NCBI RefSeq assembly: GCF_015351475.1
Contig: NZ_JADKPR010000019.1
Coordinates: 45,792-109,791 of the forward strand
Reading direction: 5' to 3'
Origin: Flavobacterium sp. HJJ
GTDB lineage: Bacteria > Bacteroidota > Bacteroidia > Flavobacteriales > Flavobacteriaceae
Length of the DNA stretch: 64,000 bases
In this document: in pieces, positions 26,589-35,105 of the stretch
Layout of the letters: each line of letters opens with the position of its first letter
Position numbering within the stretch: the stretch's first letter is position 1
Translations under genes and position numbers: made by a program
Notes under the pieces: generated by a model
Seen by the model: only the letters and a program-made list of their open reading frames with translations
Databases searched by the model: none
Told to the model about the DNA's origin: nothing

Positions 26589-26596
26589 TACCTTTG
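26589..26596 (+). promoter_or_regulatory. Bacteroidota -7 element before the Cys-rich gene
   Basis: TACCTTTG fits TAnnTTTG; 63 bases before the TTG start at 26659. Confidence 0.5.
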
Positions 26597-26658
26597 CATT
26601 GGTTTTAAATTCTTTATACACGATTCAAACAGATTCATAACTATAATCCGCAGTTACC

Positions 26659-26886
26659 TTGAGCAAGAAAGAAAAAGAAAAGGAGAAAAAGGACAAGAAG
26701 AAAAAAAAGGATAAAAAAGAAATCCTCAAAAAACTGAAAGCTCTTGAAGGCTGTAAGTCGACTTGCATGTCAAGCTGTAAAGTACCGTCAAACTGTAAAT
26801 CCAGCTGTTGTGAAAAATACAAGAAAAGCGAAAAGAAACGCTGCAGCCGCTGTCCAATGTTTGATTTATTAAAAAAATCAGCATAG
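26659..26886 (+). CDS. Small Lys- and Cys-rich protein
   Basis: 75 residues from a TTG start; the in-frame stop at 26644-26646 leaves no earlier ATG. Residues 2-25 are almost only Lys, Glu and Asp (SKKEKEKEKKDKKKKKDKKE), a charged helix. Residues 32-65 hold eight or nine Cys in a pattern CKSTCMSSCK, NCKSSCCEKY and RCSRCPMF, which looks like a metal-binding mini-domain. It has its own TAnnTTTG element and follows ftnA in the same direction after a terminator. I do not recognise the family; metal (iron or zinc) binding is an inference from Cys content and neighbourhood. Confidence 0.55.
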   Translation: MSKKEKEKEKKDKKKKKDKKEILKKLKALEGCKSTCMSSCKVPSNCKSSCCEKYKKSEKKRCSRCPMFDLLKKSA

Positions 26887-27027
26887 TTTTAGTTCGAATA
26901 AAGTATTTTTTACTTCTTTAAAGTGTTCAGCTTAATAATACACACCACTATGTTTTAGAATATTGATTTATTACATAGCCATAAAAACAACAAATTTACT
27001 TAAAAGCAATAAAATTAAAATCCATAA

Positions 27028-27064
27028 ACAGCAGTAACCTCACGATTACTGCTGTCTTGTTTTT
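27028..27064 (+). terminator. Hairpin terminator
   Basis: Stem ACAGCAGTAA / TTACTGCTGT with an eight-base loop followed by CTTGTTTTT, about 140 bases after the Cys-rich gene. It lies in the 625-base gap 26887-27511. Confidence 0.8.
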
Positions 27065-27116
27065 ATAATATTCATAATAATTTTGTTCTGTAAAAGTATT
27101 TACTCAAAATCAAATC

Positions 27117-27236
27117 ATGAATAGAAACAAAAATATTGCTTATTACAATCAATCCTTACTGCCTGCACATACTCTTCAAAGATTAAAGAGAAAAACGAAA
27201 AAAAAATCTCTCCAAGTACTTTCTAAAATGTTATAA
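27117..27236 (+). CDS. Possible 39-residue basic peptide
   Basis: Frame MNRNKNIAYYNQSLLPAHTL followed by a very basic part (RLKRKTKKKS) and ending SKML. A TAnnTTTG element (TAATTTTG at 27078-27085) stands 31 bases upstream and a hairpin terminator follows at 27365. No family is recognised. It could be a chance frame in an AT-rich gap; the promoter and terminator around it are the only support. Confidence 0.3.
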   Translation: MNRNKNIAYYNQSLLPAHTLQRLKRKTKKKSLQVLSKML

Positions 27237-27364
27237 TAAAAATCAATATTGTAAATTATAACGTAATTAAACTTTCACTTATAAAGCCGATTTTTAATCA
27301 TAAAACATAATTTCTATATGTTTTTTGTTAAAAATGTAATTATACATTTATTAAAATACATTAA

Positions 27365-27390
27365 AAAAACAGGTATAAATACCTGTTTTT
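27365..27390. terminator. Symmetrical hairpin terminator
   Basis: AAAAACAGGTAT-AA-ATACCTGTTTTT, a perfect dyad with A-run and T-run, able to act in both directions. Confidence 0.75.
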
Positions 27391-27445
27391 AACATAAAAT
27401 TATATATTTATTTACAAAAATAAGAAAAACTTTATTTTTTAGAAT

Positions 27446-27453
27446 TAGATTTG
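27446..27453 (+). promoter_or_regulatory. Bacteroidota -7 element of the beta-helix gene
   Basis: TAGATTTG fits TAnnTTTG, 58 bases before the ATG at 27512. Confidence 0.5.
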
Positions 27454-27511
27454 TGCAATCGATTACAATTAATTGCAATTAATCAATAACCATTTTAAAA
27501 ACTAAATTTTT

Positions 27512-28447
27512 ATGAAAAAAAATGTACTAATTTGTAAAATTACAAGTGTAATTTTACTTTCGCTGCTTCTTTCAAATTGTCAAAATGATGACACTATCAG
27601 CCCGACTGATTCGCAAAACATCACAACCGACGATCAAACTATTTCAAATGATACACAAAGCAGTCCATCTGGCAATTCACTTACACGCAAAAGTACTTCA
27701 GTAACTACTGAGACGGCATTAATAAGTGCAATAACCAATGCTGCTCCTGGCGATGTCATCACTGTAAGCGGCACCATTAAACTAACCAAAACACTTCAAT
27801 TACTAAAAAGCGGTACTTCATCTTCTAAAATAAACTTTACAGGAGGCACACTAGATTGTTCTGGAATATCTTCAGGCTGGGGCGTGAAATTAAATGGAAG
27901 TTACTGGAATGTTACCAACATGACCATTAAAAATGCTCCTGATTGCGGTTTGGTTTTACAAGTGGGCGGCTATAACTATATTTATAAAATTACAGCCACA
28001 GGCAATAAAGACTCTGGAATTCAAGTTTATAATGGAGCGCATCACAACACTGTAAGTAATTGCTACTCAGCTGAAAATTACGACACAGCAAATGGTGGAG
28101 AAAATGCAGATGGTTTTGCCTGCAAACTGTCTGGAGGTGCAGGAAACGTTTTTGACAGCTGTACTGCATACCATAATTCTGACGATGGATGGGATTTGTA
28201 TGGACAGCCATATACAGTAACCATTAAAAACTGTAAATCACAAAATAATGGATACGGAACAAATGGTGACGGTAACGGATTTAAATTAGGAAGTGCAGGT
28301 CAAAATATTCCACATACAGTAACCAGTAATTCGGCCACAAATAATAAAGCATGGGGCTACGACGGAAATGGAAATACCGGACACATAACAATTACCGGAA
28401 GTACAGCTTCTGGTAATGGAGCTGGATCATTCACCAGAATCTATTAA
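27512..28447 (+). CDS. Lipoprotein with right-handed parallel beta-helix, pectate-lyase-like (PL9 type)
   Basis: 311 residues. A lipoprotein signal ends LLLSNCQ, so it is anchored to a membrane or the cell surface. After a Ser/Thr-rich linker (about 25-70), the rest shows the turn-by-turn beta-helix pattern (DCGLVLQ, DSGIQVYNGAHHNTVSNCYS, NADGFACKL, SDDGWDLYG, GNGFKLGSAGQ). The N-A-D-G-F, D-D-G-W-D-L and G-N-G-F-K-L-G steps resemble PL9 pectate lyases, which cleave polygalacturonate with Ca2+. The catalytic Lys cannot be fixed by eye, so another polysaccharide or a non-enzymatic role is possible. No SusCD or PUL partners are nearby. Confidence 0.75.
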   Translation: MKKNVLICKITSVILLSLLLSNCQNDDTISPTDSQNITTDDQTISNDTQSSPSGNSLTRKSTSVTTETALISAITNAAPGDVITVSGTIKLTKTLQLLKSGTSSSKINFTGGTLDCSGISSGWGVKLNGSYWNVTNMTIKNAPDCGLVLQVGGYNYIYKITATGNKDSGIQVYNGAHHNTVSNCYSAENYDTANGGENADGFACKLSGGAGNVFDSCTAYHNSDDGWDLYGQPYTVTIKNCKSQNNGYGTNGDGNGFKLGSAGQNIPHTVTSNSATNNKAWGYDGNGNTGHITITGSTASGNGAGSFTRIY

Positions 28448-28473
28448 TTCATTTTAGGTAATGATACTAAATA

Positions 28474-28503
28474 AAAAGTGTTCGCTAAGCGAACACTTTT
28501 TTT
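28474..28503. terminator. Bidirectional terminator
   Basis: AAAAGTGTTCGCT-A-AGCGAACACTTTT followed by further T residues; it lies between the convergent beta-helix gene and ssb and can serve both. Confidence 0.95.
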
Positions 28504-28525
28504 ATGGAAGATTCAAAGCTCGAAA

Positions 28526-28849
28526 CTACTTTCCAAGCAGCATAATCTCGCTTACTACGACTTCGGTGATGTATCGTTTCTCTCCGTTCTTGTCATCGTA
28601 GCTTCTGTGGGTTAGTTTTCCGTCTATGGCAATTTGTTTGCCTTTGGTTACGAATTTTTCGATAATCTCGGCTACTTTTCCCCAAGCAACTACGGGATGC
28701 CATTCGGTTTGTTCTACCCTTTCTCCTTTTTCATTTTTGTAAAACTCTTTGGTTGCGATGGAAAGGTTTGCTACTTTTCTCCCATTGTCTAGCGTTTTGA
28801 TTATTGGATCATTCCCTGTGTTCCCGATTAACTGTACTCTGTTTTGCAT
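28526..28849 (-). CDS. ssb: Single-stranded DNA-binding protein, short form
   Basis: 107 residues covering just one OB fold: MQNRVQLIGNTGNDPIIKTL, the FYKNEKGERVEQTEWHPVVAWGK block with the base-stacking Trp and the ITEVVVSEIMLLGK end. Full-length SSB has a disordered tail ending in DDDxPF-type acidic residues that recruits other proteins; here the protein stops right after the fold. It is therefore a second, tail-less paralogue rather than the main replication SSB. The 337-base gap upstream (28850-29186) holds ATT/GTT microsatellite-like bases, GTAACCGTTTGC words and the head of the right cassette array. Confidence 0.88.
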   Translation of the reverse strand: MQNRVQLIGNTGNDPIIKTLDNGRKVANLSIATKEFYKNEKGERVEQTEWHPVVAWGKVAEIIEKFVTKGKQIAIDGKLTHRSYDDKNGEKRYITEVVVSEIMLLGK

Positions 28850-29125
28850 GGCGTGTAAAATTTAAATGTTAGCGTATATTATTATTGATATTGTTATTGT
28901 TATTGACATGACAAAGATGTGACTGCATGCAAAAATTATTCGGTTAGTAACTGTTTACTTTCGGTTGTAAGTATTTGTAACCGTTTGCAAACGAATAATG
29001 TGCTGAGAATAAAAGCGAATGTAATTAATATACAATAAAATATTAGCCCTATATTTGTTGGATATCGCTTACAAACTAGAAAGTAATTACCTCAATTTTT
29101 AATATTTTTTTTAGTTTGCTGCGGG

Positions 29126-29143
29126 TATATACAAGTTACAGGC
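29126..29143 (+). other. attI-like head of the right cassette array
   Basis: TATATACAAG followed by TTACAGGC. The first ten bases are identical to the head of the left array; the GTTACAGGC is the 5' end of the first cassette and is the exact complement of GCCTGTAAC at its 3' end (30059-30067). No attC arm lies upstream. Confidence 0.55.
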
Positions 29144-29186
29144 AAGTTGAACCAAAAAAACGCATAGAAAAACACAAATATTTAAA

Positions 29187-29993
29187 ATGAAAAAAATCAT
29201 TGCTACTTTACTAATAATAAGCTTTAATTTAACTTTTTCTCAAAATTACTTTGAAGGTAAAAACTTGTATTGTAAGTCTGAAAATCCCAAAGCAATGAAG
29301 CTTTTTAATTTAGGCATAGAAACTTTATATTTAAACAAATCTTTAGACCCAAAATATCTCAAAATAACTTCAAATATTTTCTTTAAAGCATACAAAACAG
29401 ACACGAATTTTTGTGATGCAATTTTTTTTACAGGATACACTTTGAGATTATTAAATGACGAAAAGGCTATAGCTTGCTATATAATGGCAGACAGTTTGTC
29501 AAAAAAAACATTAGAATTTAAAATAAATTTAGCTTCCGAAGGATTAAGATTAGGTCAAGATAGATCATTAAAAATTGCTCGAAAAAAATATAATGAAATA
29601 ATTACGTTATTTCCTGAAAGCCCTGAAGGTTATTATGGTTTTGCATTAACTTCTCCTATTTTCGGAGATGTAGATAAAGGTTTAGAAAATATAAATATTG
29701 CAATCGAAAAATATAAATTATTAAATCCAAAATTAAAAGACGAAGTAATATTTTTAAAAGGCGTTTTGTTATCACAAAACAAAAAATATGATGAAGGTTT
29801 AGAATATTTAGAAAAATGTTATTCAACTTATAAAAAAGACGAAAACTTTAAAATCCATTATTCATTGTGTTTACTCAAAGTTTCTGAAACTAAAAATGAC
29901 GAAAAAATGAAACAAAAAGCTTTTAAATTTTATGGGCAAATAGAAAATAAAGAGCAAATTCCGGAAGACATAAAAACCTTATTGAAATTTTAA
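29187..29993 (+). CDS. Exported TPR-like protein (cassette 1)
   Basis: 268 residues with signal peptide KKIIATLLIISFNLTFSQ. The rest is helical with TPR-like pairs (GYYGFALTSPIFGDVDKGLENI, LKGVLLSQNKKYDEGLEYLEKCYSTYKK). Probably periplasmic; partner unknown. It is the single gene of the first cassette of the right array: GTT box at 29135, attC after the stop at 30059. A TAnnTTTG element (TATATTTG, 29050-29057) lies just upstream of the array head and could drive this and later cassettes. Confidence 0.65.
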   Translation: MKKIIATLLIISFNLTFSQNYFEGKNLYCKSENPKAMKLFNLGIETLYLNKSLDPKYLKITSNIFFKAYKTDTNFCDAIFFTGYTLRLLNDEKAIACYIMADSLSKKTLEFKINLASEGLRLGQDRSLKIARKKYNEIITLFPESPEGYYGFALTSPIFGDVDKGLENINIAIEKYKLLNPKLKDEVIFLKGVLLSQNKKYDEGLEYLEKCYSTYKKDENFKIHYSLCLLKVSETKNDEKMKQKAFKFYGQIENKEQIPEDIKTLLKF

Positions 29994-30058
29994 AAAACTA
30001 AAAAAGCAGAAGTGTGAAAAGTTTTCGGTTAAATTCATAATTCCGCACAAAACAACCA

Positions 30059-30192
30059 GCCTGTAACACTTGCTACAATAGATTTGGGCATTTGGCTTAA
30101 TTTGAAAATGATTTTGTATTTGGGATGTTTAGGCAAATCAGAAAGATTACGAATTTTTAATCCCAAACCTCTTGTAGCAAGGGAACGTTAGG
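30059..30192 (+). repeat. attC-like site 1
   Basis: R'' GCCTGTAAC, arm CTTGCTACAATAGATTTGGG, 3' arm CCCAAACCTCTTGTAGCAAG, R' GTTAGGC. 134 bp. Confidence 0.85.
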
Positions 30193-30229
30193 CGTCAGTT
30201 TGCAAAAACCGTTGAAAAACATAAATTAA

Positions 30230-30796
30230 ATGATAATATTTTTAATTGCTGGAATTCTAATTTTAGTTGCAATAATAATCGGAATAGTTTGGTTGTGCTT
30301 TTGGATTCCGAAAAAATTTGGATATCCAAAATTCGGTAAATATTTCTCCCTTCTAATTGGAACTCTAATTGCAGTATTTATTCTAACTCAAATTTTTGAG
30401 GATGAACTTTTCTCAAAAAATGACGCCAAAGAACTTTTGAAAGAACAAAATATTGTACTAATTGATGAATTTGAACTAATAGAAAACAAATCAATGTCAG
30501 GAATTGGCGACTACTATCATACATTTACTTTGAAGATTACAAGTCACGATAAAAACAAAATAATTAGAGAAATTCAAAAGTCAAAGAATTATAATAGCGA
30601 CTTAAAAACGGAAAATTATTTCGAGAATCGTAAAGACTATTATAATGGACCAAAACGGATTAAGAATTATGAAACTGAAAATCAATTTGTGAGAGAACTT
30701 TTCCAACCAAATGGAGATAATTATGCGCCAACTTGGAGAAAAATAGAAATCGACAAAAATAGTAATTTACTTATATTTGAAGACATCGACGAATAA
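30230..30796 (+). CDS. Hypothetical membrane protein (cassette 2)
   Basis: 188 residues with two N-terminal hydrophobic helices (about 1-25 and 38-57) and a hydrophilic C-terminal domain of about 125 residues, predicted mixed alpha/beta. No family recognised. The cassette ends are GTTAGGCG and CGCCTAAC, exact complements. 38 bases separate the GTT box from the ATG and nine bases separate the stop from the R'' box, typical cassette packing. Confidence 0.6.
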   Translation: MIIFLIAGILILVAIIIGIVWLCFWIPKKFGYPKFGKYFSLLIGTLIAVFILTQIFEDELFSKNDAKELLKEQNIVLIDEFELIENKSMSGIGDYYHTFTLKITSHDKNKIIREIQKSKNYNSDLKTENYFENRKDYYNGPKRIKNYETENQFVRELFQPNGDNYAPTWRKIEIDKNSNLLIFEDIDE

Positions 30797-30804
30797 AACC
30801 GAAC

Positions 30805-30937
30805 GCCTAACACTTGCTACAAGAGATTTGGGCATTTGGCTTAATTTAAAAATGGTCTTGTACTTGAGAAGTTTAGGTAAATCCGAAAATAAGGCTTAAT
30901 TTAATCCCAAACCTCTTGTAGCAAGGGAACGTTACCA
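30805..30937 (+). repeat. attC-like site 2
   Basis: R'' GCCTAAC, arm TTGCTACAAGAGATTTGGG, 3' arm CCCAAACCTCTTGTAGCAA, R' GTTACCA. R'' and R' of this copy do not match each other, as expected between two different cassettes. Confidence 0.9.
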
Positions 30938-30967
30938 GCAATATTAGTCAAAAAGAACGTTAAAATT

Positions 30968-31321
30968 ATGATTTCAGAAATTCTAGACATATTAGCAAAT
31001 CTTGGCAACTTGCCTAGCAAGGAAAATAAACCGGTAAATTCTGAAAAAAATATTGGGCTTTTTATTTGTTATTTGATTTCAGCAATTTGTCTCATTTTTT
31101 TAATTCCAGAATTTAACGAAATCAGGCCAAATGAAAATTCATACTTAATTCTAAGTTTAATAACTGTTGCTTCATTATTGTTAGCTTTAATTGGAGTTAA
31201 ACTTGTAAGAAAAATAAATCTATTTAAACAACAAACTTTTTCAAAATTCTTAACTTTATTAGTTTCTCTATTGCTTTTTTGTATGCTTTCAATATGTTTA
31301 ATATTTAACAAATGCTTTTAG
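30968..31321 (+). CDS. Small membrane protein (cassette 3, first gene)
   Basis: 117 residues with three hydrophobic helices at about 29-48, 57-77 and 94-114 and a short cytoplasmic N-terminus. No known domain. Shares its cassette with the gene at 31411, 90 bases on. The start lies 37 bases after the GTT box. Function unknown. Confidence 0.55.
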   Translation: MISEILDILANLGNLPSKENKPVNSEKNIGLFICYLISAICLIFLIPEFNEIRPNENSYLILSLITVASLLLALIGVKLVRKINLFKQQTFSKFLTLLVSLLLFCMLSICLIFNKCF

Positions 31322-31410
31322 AATTTATTAATGGAATTTGAAGAAAAAGACTTTAACAAACTGAAAAATTGGAGCTAAAAGAAATTTAAAAAATTAGTAC
31401 AAAAATATTT

Positions 31411-31887
31411 ATGGAAAAGAAAATTCACATTGGAAGATGGACTATTAGTAATAGCGGAATTGAAACTGAAAAAGACAATAACTTTCCTGTTGAGTTTCCT
31501 ATAAGTGAAATTTGGTCTTATGACAACAAATCAGAATATAATGTTTATTCTCTTCCAGTACATTTGTGTTCGAAAGGTTGGATTTCAAATATTGATTTAT
31601 TAGATTTTAATAGTGCTTTTTTGGTTTGCTTAGAAAAATTTGAATCAGCAAAACCTGAAAATTTTCCAATTATAAGTTGGTCAGAAACTTTAAGAAGACA
31701 ATATAAAAGATTCCAACATAGTTTAGACATAAACTCTTTTGAAGGTCGGAAACAATTGGAATACGAAGCAGAATATAAAGCCACTTTAAGTTTTGAAGAT
31801 AGGTTGAAATTATTAATTGTTGACCCAAAAGCTGAATATAAACCGACAGTTGAAATTTTTGGAGATAAATTAAGTAGAAACCCATAA
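31411..31887 (+). CDS. Hypothetical cytoplasmic protein (cassette 3, second gene)
   Basis: 158 residues, no signal or membrane helix, rich in aromatic and acidic residues (KIHIGRWTISNSGIE, WSETLRRQYKRFQHSLD). I do not recognise it. It ends eight bases before the R'' box of site 3. Paired with a small membrane protein in one cassette, which could suggest an immunity or toxin/antitoxin-like pair, but nothing in the sequence proves that. Confidence 0.55.
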   Translation: MEKKIHIGRWTISNSGIETEKDNNFPVEFPISEIWSYDNKSEYNVYSLPVHLCSKGWISNIDLLDFNSAFLVCLEKFESAKPENFPIISWSETLRRQYKRFQHSLDINSFEGRKQLEYEAEYKATLSFEDRLKLLIVDPKAEYKPTVEIFGDKLSRNP

Positions 31888-31894
31888 ATACTGC

Positions 31895-32027
31895 TGGTAA
31901 CACTTGCTACAAGAGATTTGGGCAATTGGCTTAATTTAAAAATGGTCTTGTATTTGGGAAGTTCAGGCAAATCCGAAAATAAGGCTTAATTTAATCCCAA
32001 ACCTCTTGTAGCAAGGGAACGTTAGTG
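31895..32027 (+). repeat. attC-like site 3
   Basis: R'' TGGTAAC, standard arms, R' GTTAGTG. The cassette before it has perfect ten-base end complementarity (GTTACCAGCA / TGCTGGTAAC). Confidence 0.9.
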
Positions 32028-32072
32028 GCTATTTTACCTCACAATAAACTTCAAAATCAGTAAATTAAACAA

Positions 32073-33350
32073 ATGTCAAAAGAATATAAATCAAAAGAAG
32101 AATTCATAAACTTTATACTTGAAGAACTTAGTAAAAAATTTGTACCAATTGAATTTGGGAAATTCTTCTTAGAGATTAGTCCTTCGTTTGGTATCGAAAA
32201 CTTCAGAATGCTTTTGGATGAATTAAATCAACAAGGTTTAATAACAAAAATTGATGAACCAGGTGAATTCATTCCTTCAATTGGTCTTAGCACACGTGAC
32301 TTACGTTATGGTTTAAGTATTGAAGGTATTAAATATTTAAAAAGTAATCCGATGGAAAAAACGATAGACTCAACAACATTAAATAATGTTAACGAAATTA
32401 AAGTATTTGTTACATACAGTTGGGATAATGAAGAACATAACGAAAAAGTTATAGCATTCACTAATTTTTTAAGAGATAATGGCTTTCATGCAGAAGTTGA
32501 TAAAATGTTAATTCAAAATGAAACCGCAAAAGACTTCAAAGTCATGATGCATAAAGGCATGACCGACTACCAAAAAGTTGTAGTTATCTTATCGGAAGGT
32601 TATAAAATCAAAGCTCAAGATTTTAAAGGTGGTGTAGGAACTGAATATTCACTCATATTAAAAGATATTGAAACTAATCCCAATAAATATATTTTAGTAT
32701 CTTTTGAAGGTCATAATGATAATATTGCACCTTTATTTTTCAAATCTCGAGAAATAATTGATTTCAGCAAAGAAAATGAAACGGAAAAACAAAAACTTTT
32801 TGCCAAATTACTTGACAAAAAGCTTTATGAATTTTCAAAAGTTGCTAACGAATTACCAAAAATCAAAAAAAGCGAAACTCCTGCATTGTTTTCAAAAAAA
32901 GAAAATTTAGTTTCGGACATTAAATTAAATAATACGACAGGAACCGCATCATACCTTTATCAATTACTCAAAAACATTGAACTTGATTTAAACTTGACTT
33001 TTACAAACTCCACCGATAGCACCTTGAATGAATACAGTATTGAGATACATTATCCAAAACATACTGTTTCATACGAGGTTGATGGTCGAGTTGAAGGAGA
33101 ATACAAAATTGTAACATTAGAAGAATCGAACAGAATTTTTTCTCATCAAACAAAATCAATAAAGCTTGAAAAAATAATTTTAAGAAATTACACAATTCAC
33201 GAAATTATTGACAAAACAATTATTATTAAGATATTCACTGAAAAAGGTGTAAGTGAAAAAGAATTTCCTTTAAATGAATTCATTATCAGGGATTTCAATG
33301 GCTCGCCAAAAAAGTTAGATTTGTCCTTATTCCTACCTAAAAATCAATAA
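32073..33350 (+). CDS. SEFIR/TIR-like domain protein, possible defence gene (cassette 4)
   Basis: 425 residues. N-terminal helical/winged-helix-like part (1-100), then a SEFIR domain at about 108-235: IKVFVTYSWDNEEHNEKVIA, LRDNGFHAEVDKML and the YQKVVVILSEGY and GVGTEYSLI blocks. The C-terminal 190 residues are beta-rich and unrecognised. SEFIR is a TIR relative; single-gene bacterial SEFIR proteins are known as anti-phage abortive-infection NADases, and this is the best functional guess, made from the domain only. It is the single gene of a cassette with perfect ten-base ends (GTTAGTGGCT / AGCCACTAAC). Confidence 0.75.
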   Translation: MSKEYKSKEEFINFILEELSKKFVPIEFGKFFLEISPSFGIENFRMLLDELNQQGLITKIDEPGEFIPSIGLSTRDLRYGLSIEGIKYLKSNPMEKTIDSTTLNNVNEIKVFVTYSWDNEEHNEKVIAFTNFLRDNGFHAEVDKMLIQNETAKDFKVMMHKGMTDYQKVVVILSEGYKIKAQDFKGGVGTEYSLILKDIETNPNKYILVSFEGHNDNIAPLFFKSREIIDFSKENETEKQKLFAKLLDKKLYEFSKVANELPKIKKSETPALFSKKENLVSDIKLNNTTGTASYLYQLLKNIELDLNLTFTNSTDSTLNEYSIEIHYPKHTVSYEVDGRVEGEYKIVTLEESNRIFSHQTKSIKLEKIILRNYTIHEIIDKTIIIKIFTEKGVSEKEFPLNEFIIRDFNGSPKKLDLSLFLPKNQ

Positions 33351-33360
33351 AAAAAACAGC

Positions 33361-33493
33361 CACTAACACTTGCTACAAGAGATTTGGGCATTTGGCTTAA
33401 TTTAAAAATGGTCTTGTATTTGGGAAATTTAGGCAAATCCGAAAATAAGGCTTAATTTAATCCCAAACCTCTTGTAGCAAGGGAACGTTAGGT
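33361..33493 (+). repeat. attC-like site 4
   Basis: R'' CACTAAC, standard arms, R' GTTAGGT; 133 bp. Confidence 0.9.
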
Positions 33494-33516
33494 GCAATAC
33501 TAAAAAAAAAAAAACG

Positions 33517-34962
33517 ATGATTGAAAAAATAATTGAAATCTCAAATATTGGACACTTTGTAAATTTTAGATTTCAAGGAACTCAAGATTGGAATGGTTTA
33601 TTAAAGAAGTTAAATGTTGTCTATGCACCCAATGGTTCTGGAAAAACTACTCTGGCAACAATATTAAAATCTCTTTCCAAAAACAATCTTGATTTAATTA
33701 ATTATAAAAAAACTTTTGGAGCAAATAACACACCAAAAGTTAAAATCAAAGTTTCAAATAGTGCAAATCTTGTTACTTTGGAAGAAGAAAAATGGAGTAA
33801 TCATAACCTAAAAATTGAAGTATTTGATATTAATTATATAGAAGATTATCTTTTTGCAGGTTCCTATGGAACAAAACAGAATAAAACCAATTTATATAAG
33901 TTACTATTTGGAAACAAAGGAGGAGAGTTTAGGAATAAAATGAAACCCCTAATTAGTAAAAAAGACCTATATTTAAAAAGACTTTCAAAAGACAAATCAA
34001 ATTCTGAATTAAAAGATAAAATCAAACTAGTTCAAACTAAACTAGATGAAATAATGAATGAGTTCAATGATTATACAGAACCTATTTATAATGAACACGT
34101 TATAATTGTAAATAAGTACCTATCGAAATTCACTTCTTACATAAATTTAAAAAAATTTTCTTATCTCGAAAATACTAGTGATTTTGAAAAATTTCGAATA
34201 TTTCCAGTTTTTGAGGTGTACAATGAACAAGTAGTTTTTGCCAACCCAAACCCAACCTCAAAAATAGGGAATGCAAGATACTCAATGAGTGAAGGAGATA
34301 AAAGTACAGTTGCTTTATGTTTTTTTCTTGCCCGTTTGGAAGTTCTAGGCGTATCAGACAAAATAATTGTTTTTGACGACCCACTATCTAGTTTTGATTA
34401 TTCTAGAAGAAATGCTACAATTTATCAGCTAGCGAAAATTGCTAATACTTCTGTGCAATTCATTTTATTATCACACGATTTAGCATTTACTGCAGATTTT
34501 AGCGATAAATGTTCCTTTATTGACCAAATTACTCTCAAAATAGAAAACGATGGAACAACTAGTTCCTTAAATAAATACGACATCAATTCGGAGTTTTTAA
34601 CTAGTACTCAAAAGGATATTGAAATAATCAAAGAGTATTTAAAATCAGGAGTTAATTCTGAAAGTGATAAAAGAGAAGTTATTCGATGCATAAGGCCTGT
34701 TTTAGAAGGCGTTTTTAAATCTAAATATTTTGATTTAATTCCAAACAATATTTGGTTAGGAGATATAATTGAACTTATTAAAAAATCAACATTAGGAATG
34801 AGATTATATCGATTACAAACAATTGTTGATGATATTATTGAACTTAATGATTATACTAAAAGTTATCATCATTCGACCGGAAATACAAGAGATTTAGCGA
34901 TTGACAATGAAGAATTAAAACGATATATCACTTTGTTGATTGACACAATCGATAAGGTGTAA
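33517..34962 (+). CDS. ABC/SMC-type AAA ATPase, PrrC/RecF-like (cassette 5)
   Basis: 481 residues. Walker A is YAPNGSGKTTL (36-46), the ABC signature YSMSEGDKSTVAL is near residue 255, Walker B with DDPLSSFD near 288 and the H-loop LLSHDLAF near 325. The part between Walker A and the signature is only about 210 residues, so the coiled coil is short. Order and motifs match the AAA_13/PrrC-like family; these are often found in restriction-linked or anti-phage systems, but there is no HEPN or nuclease domain I can identify at the C-terminus (about 350-481). Cassette ends match at 13 of 14 bases. Confidence 0.75.
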   Translation: MIEKIIEISNIGHFVNFRFQGTQDWNGLLKKLNVVYAPNGSGKTTLATILKSLSKNNLDLINYKKTFGANNTPKVKIKVSNSANLVTLEEEKWSNHNLKIEVFDINYIEDYLFAGSYGTKQNKTNLYKLLFGNKGGEFRNKMKPLISKKDLYLKRLSKDKSNSELKDKIKLVQTKLDEIMNEFNDYTEPIYNEHVIIVNKYLSKFTSYINLKKFSYLENTSDFEKFRIFPVFEVYNEQVVFANPNPTSKIGNARYSMSEGDKSTVALCFFLARLEVLGVSDKIIVFDDPLSSFDYSRRNATIYQLAKIANTSVQFILLSHDLAFTADFSDKCSFIDQITLKIENDGTTSSLNKYDINSEFLTSTQKDIEIIKEYLKSGVNSESDKREVIRCIRPVLEGVFKSKYFDLIPNNIWLGDIIELIKKSTLGMRLYRLQTIVDDIIELNDYTKSYHHSTGNTRDLAIDNEELKRYITLLIDTIDKV

Positions 34963-34972
34963 AAAGTACTGC

Positions 34973-35105
34973 ACCTAACACGATGTTTTGCGAGATTTGG
35001 GCATTTTGCTTAATTTAAAAAAGGTCTTTTATTTGGAAGTTTAGGCAAATCCGAAAATAAAGCTTAATTTAATCCCAAACCCGCTGTAGTACCAGAACGT
35101 TGTGC
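34973..35105 (+). repeat. attC-like site 5 (variant arms)
   Basis: R'' ACCTAAC, 5' arm reads ACGATGTTTTGCGAGATTTG, 3' arm CCCAAACCCGCTGTAGTACC, R' GTTGTGC. Same length; a divergent subtype shared with site 8. Confidence 0.8.
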
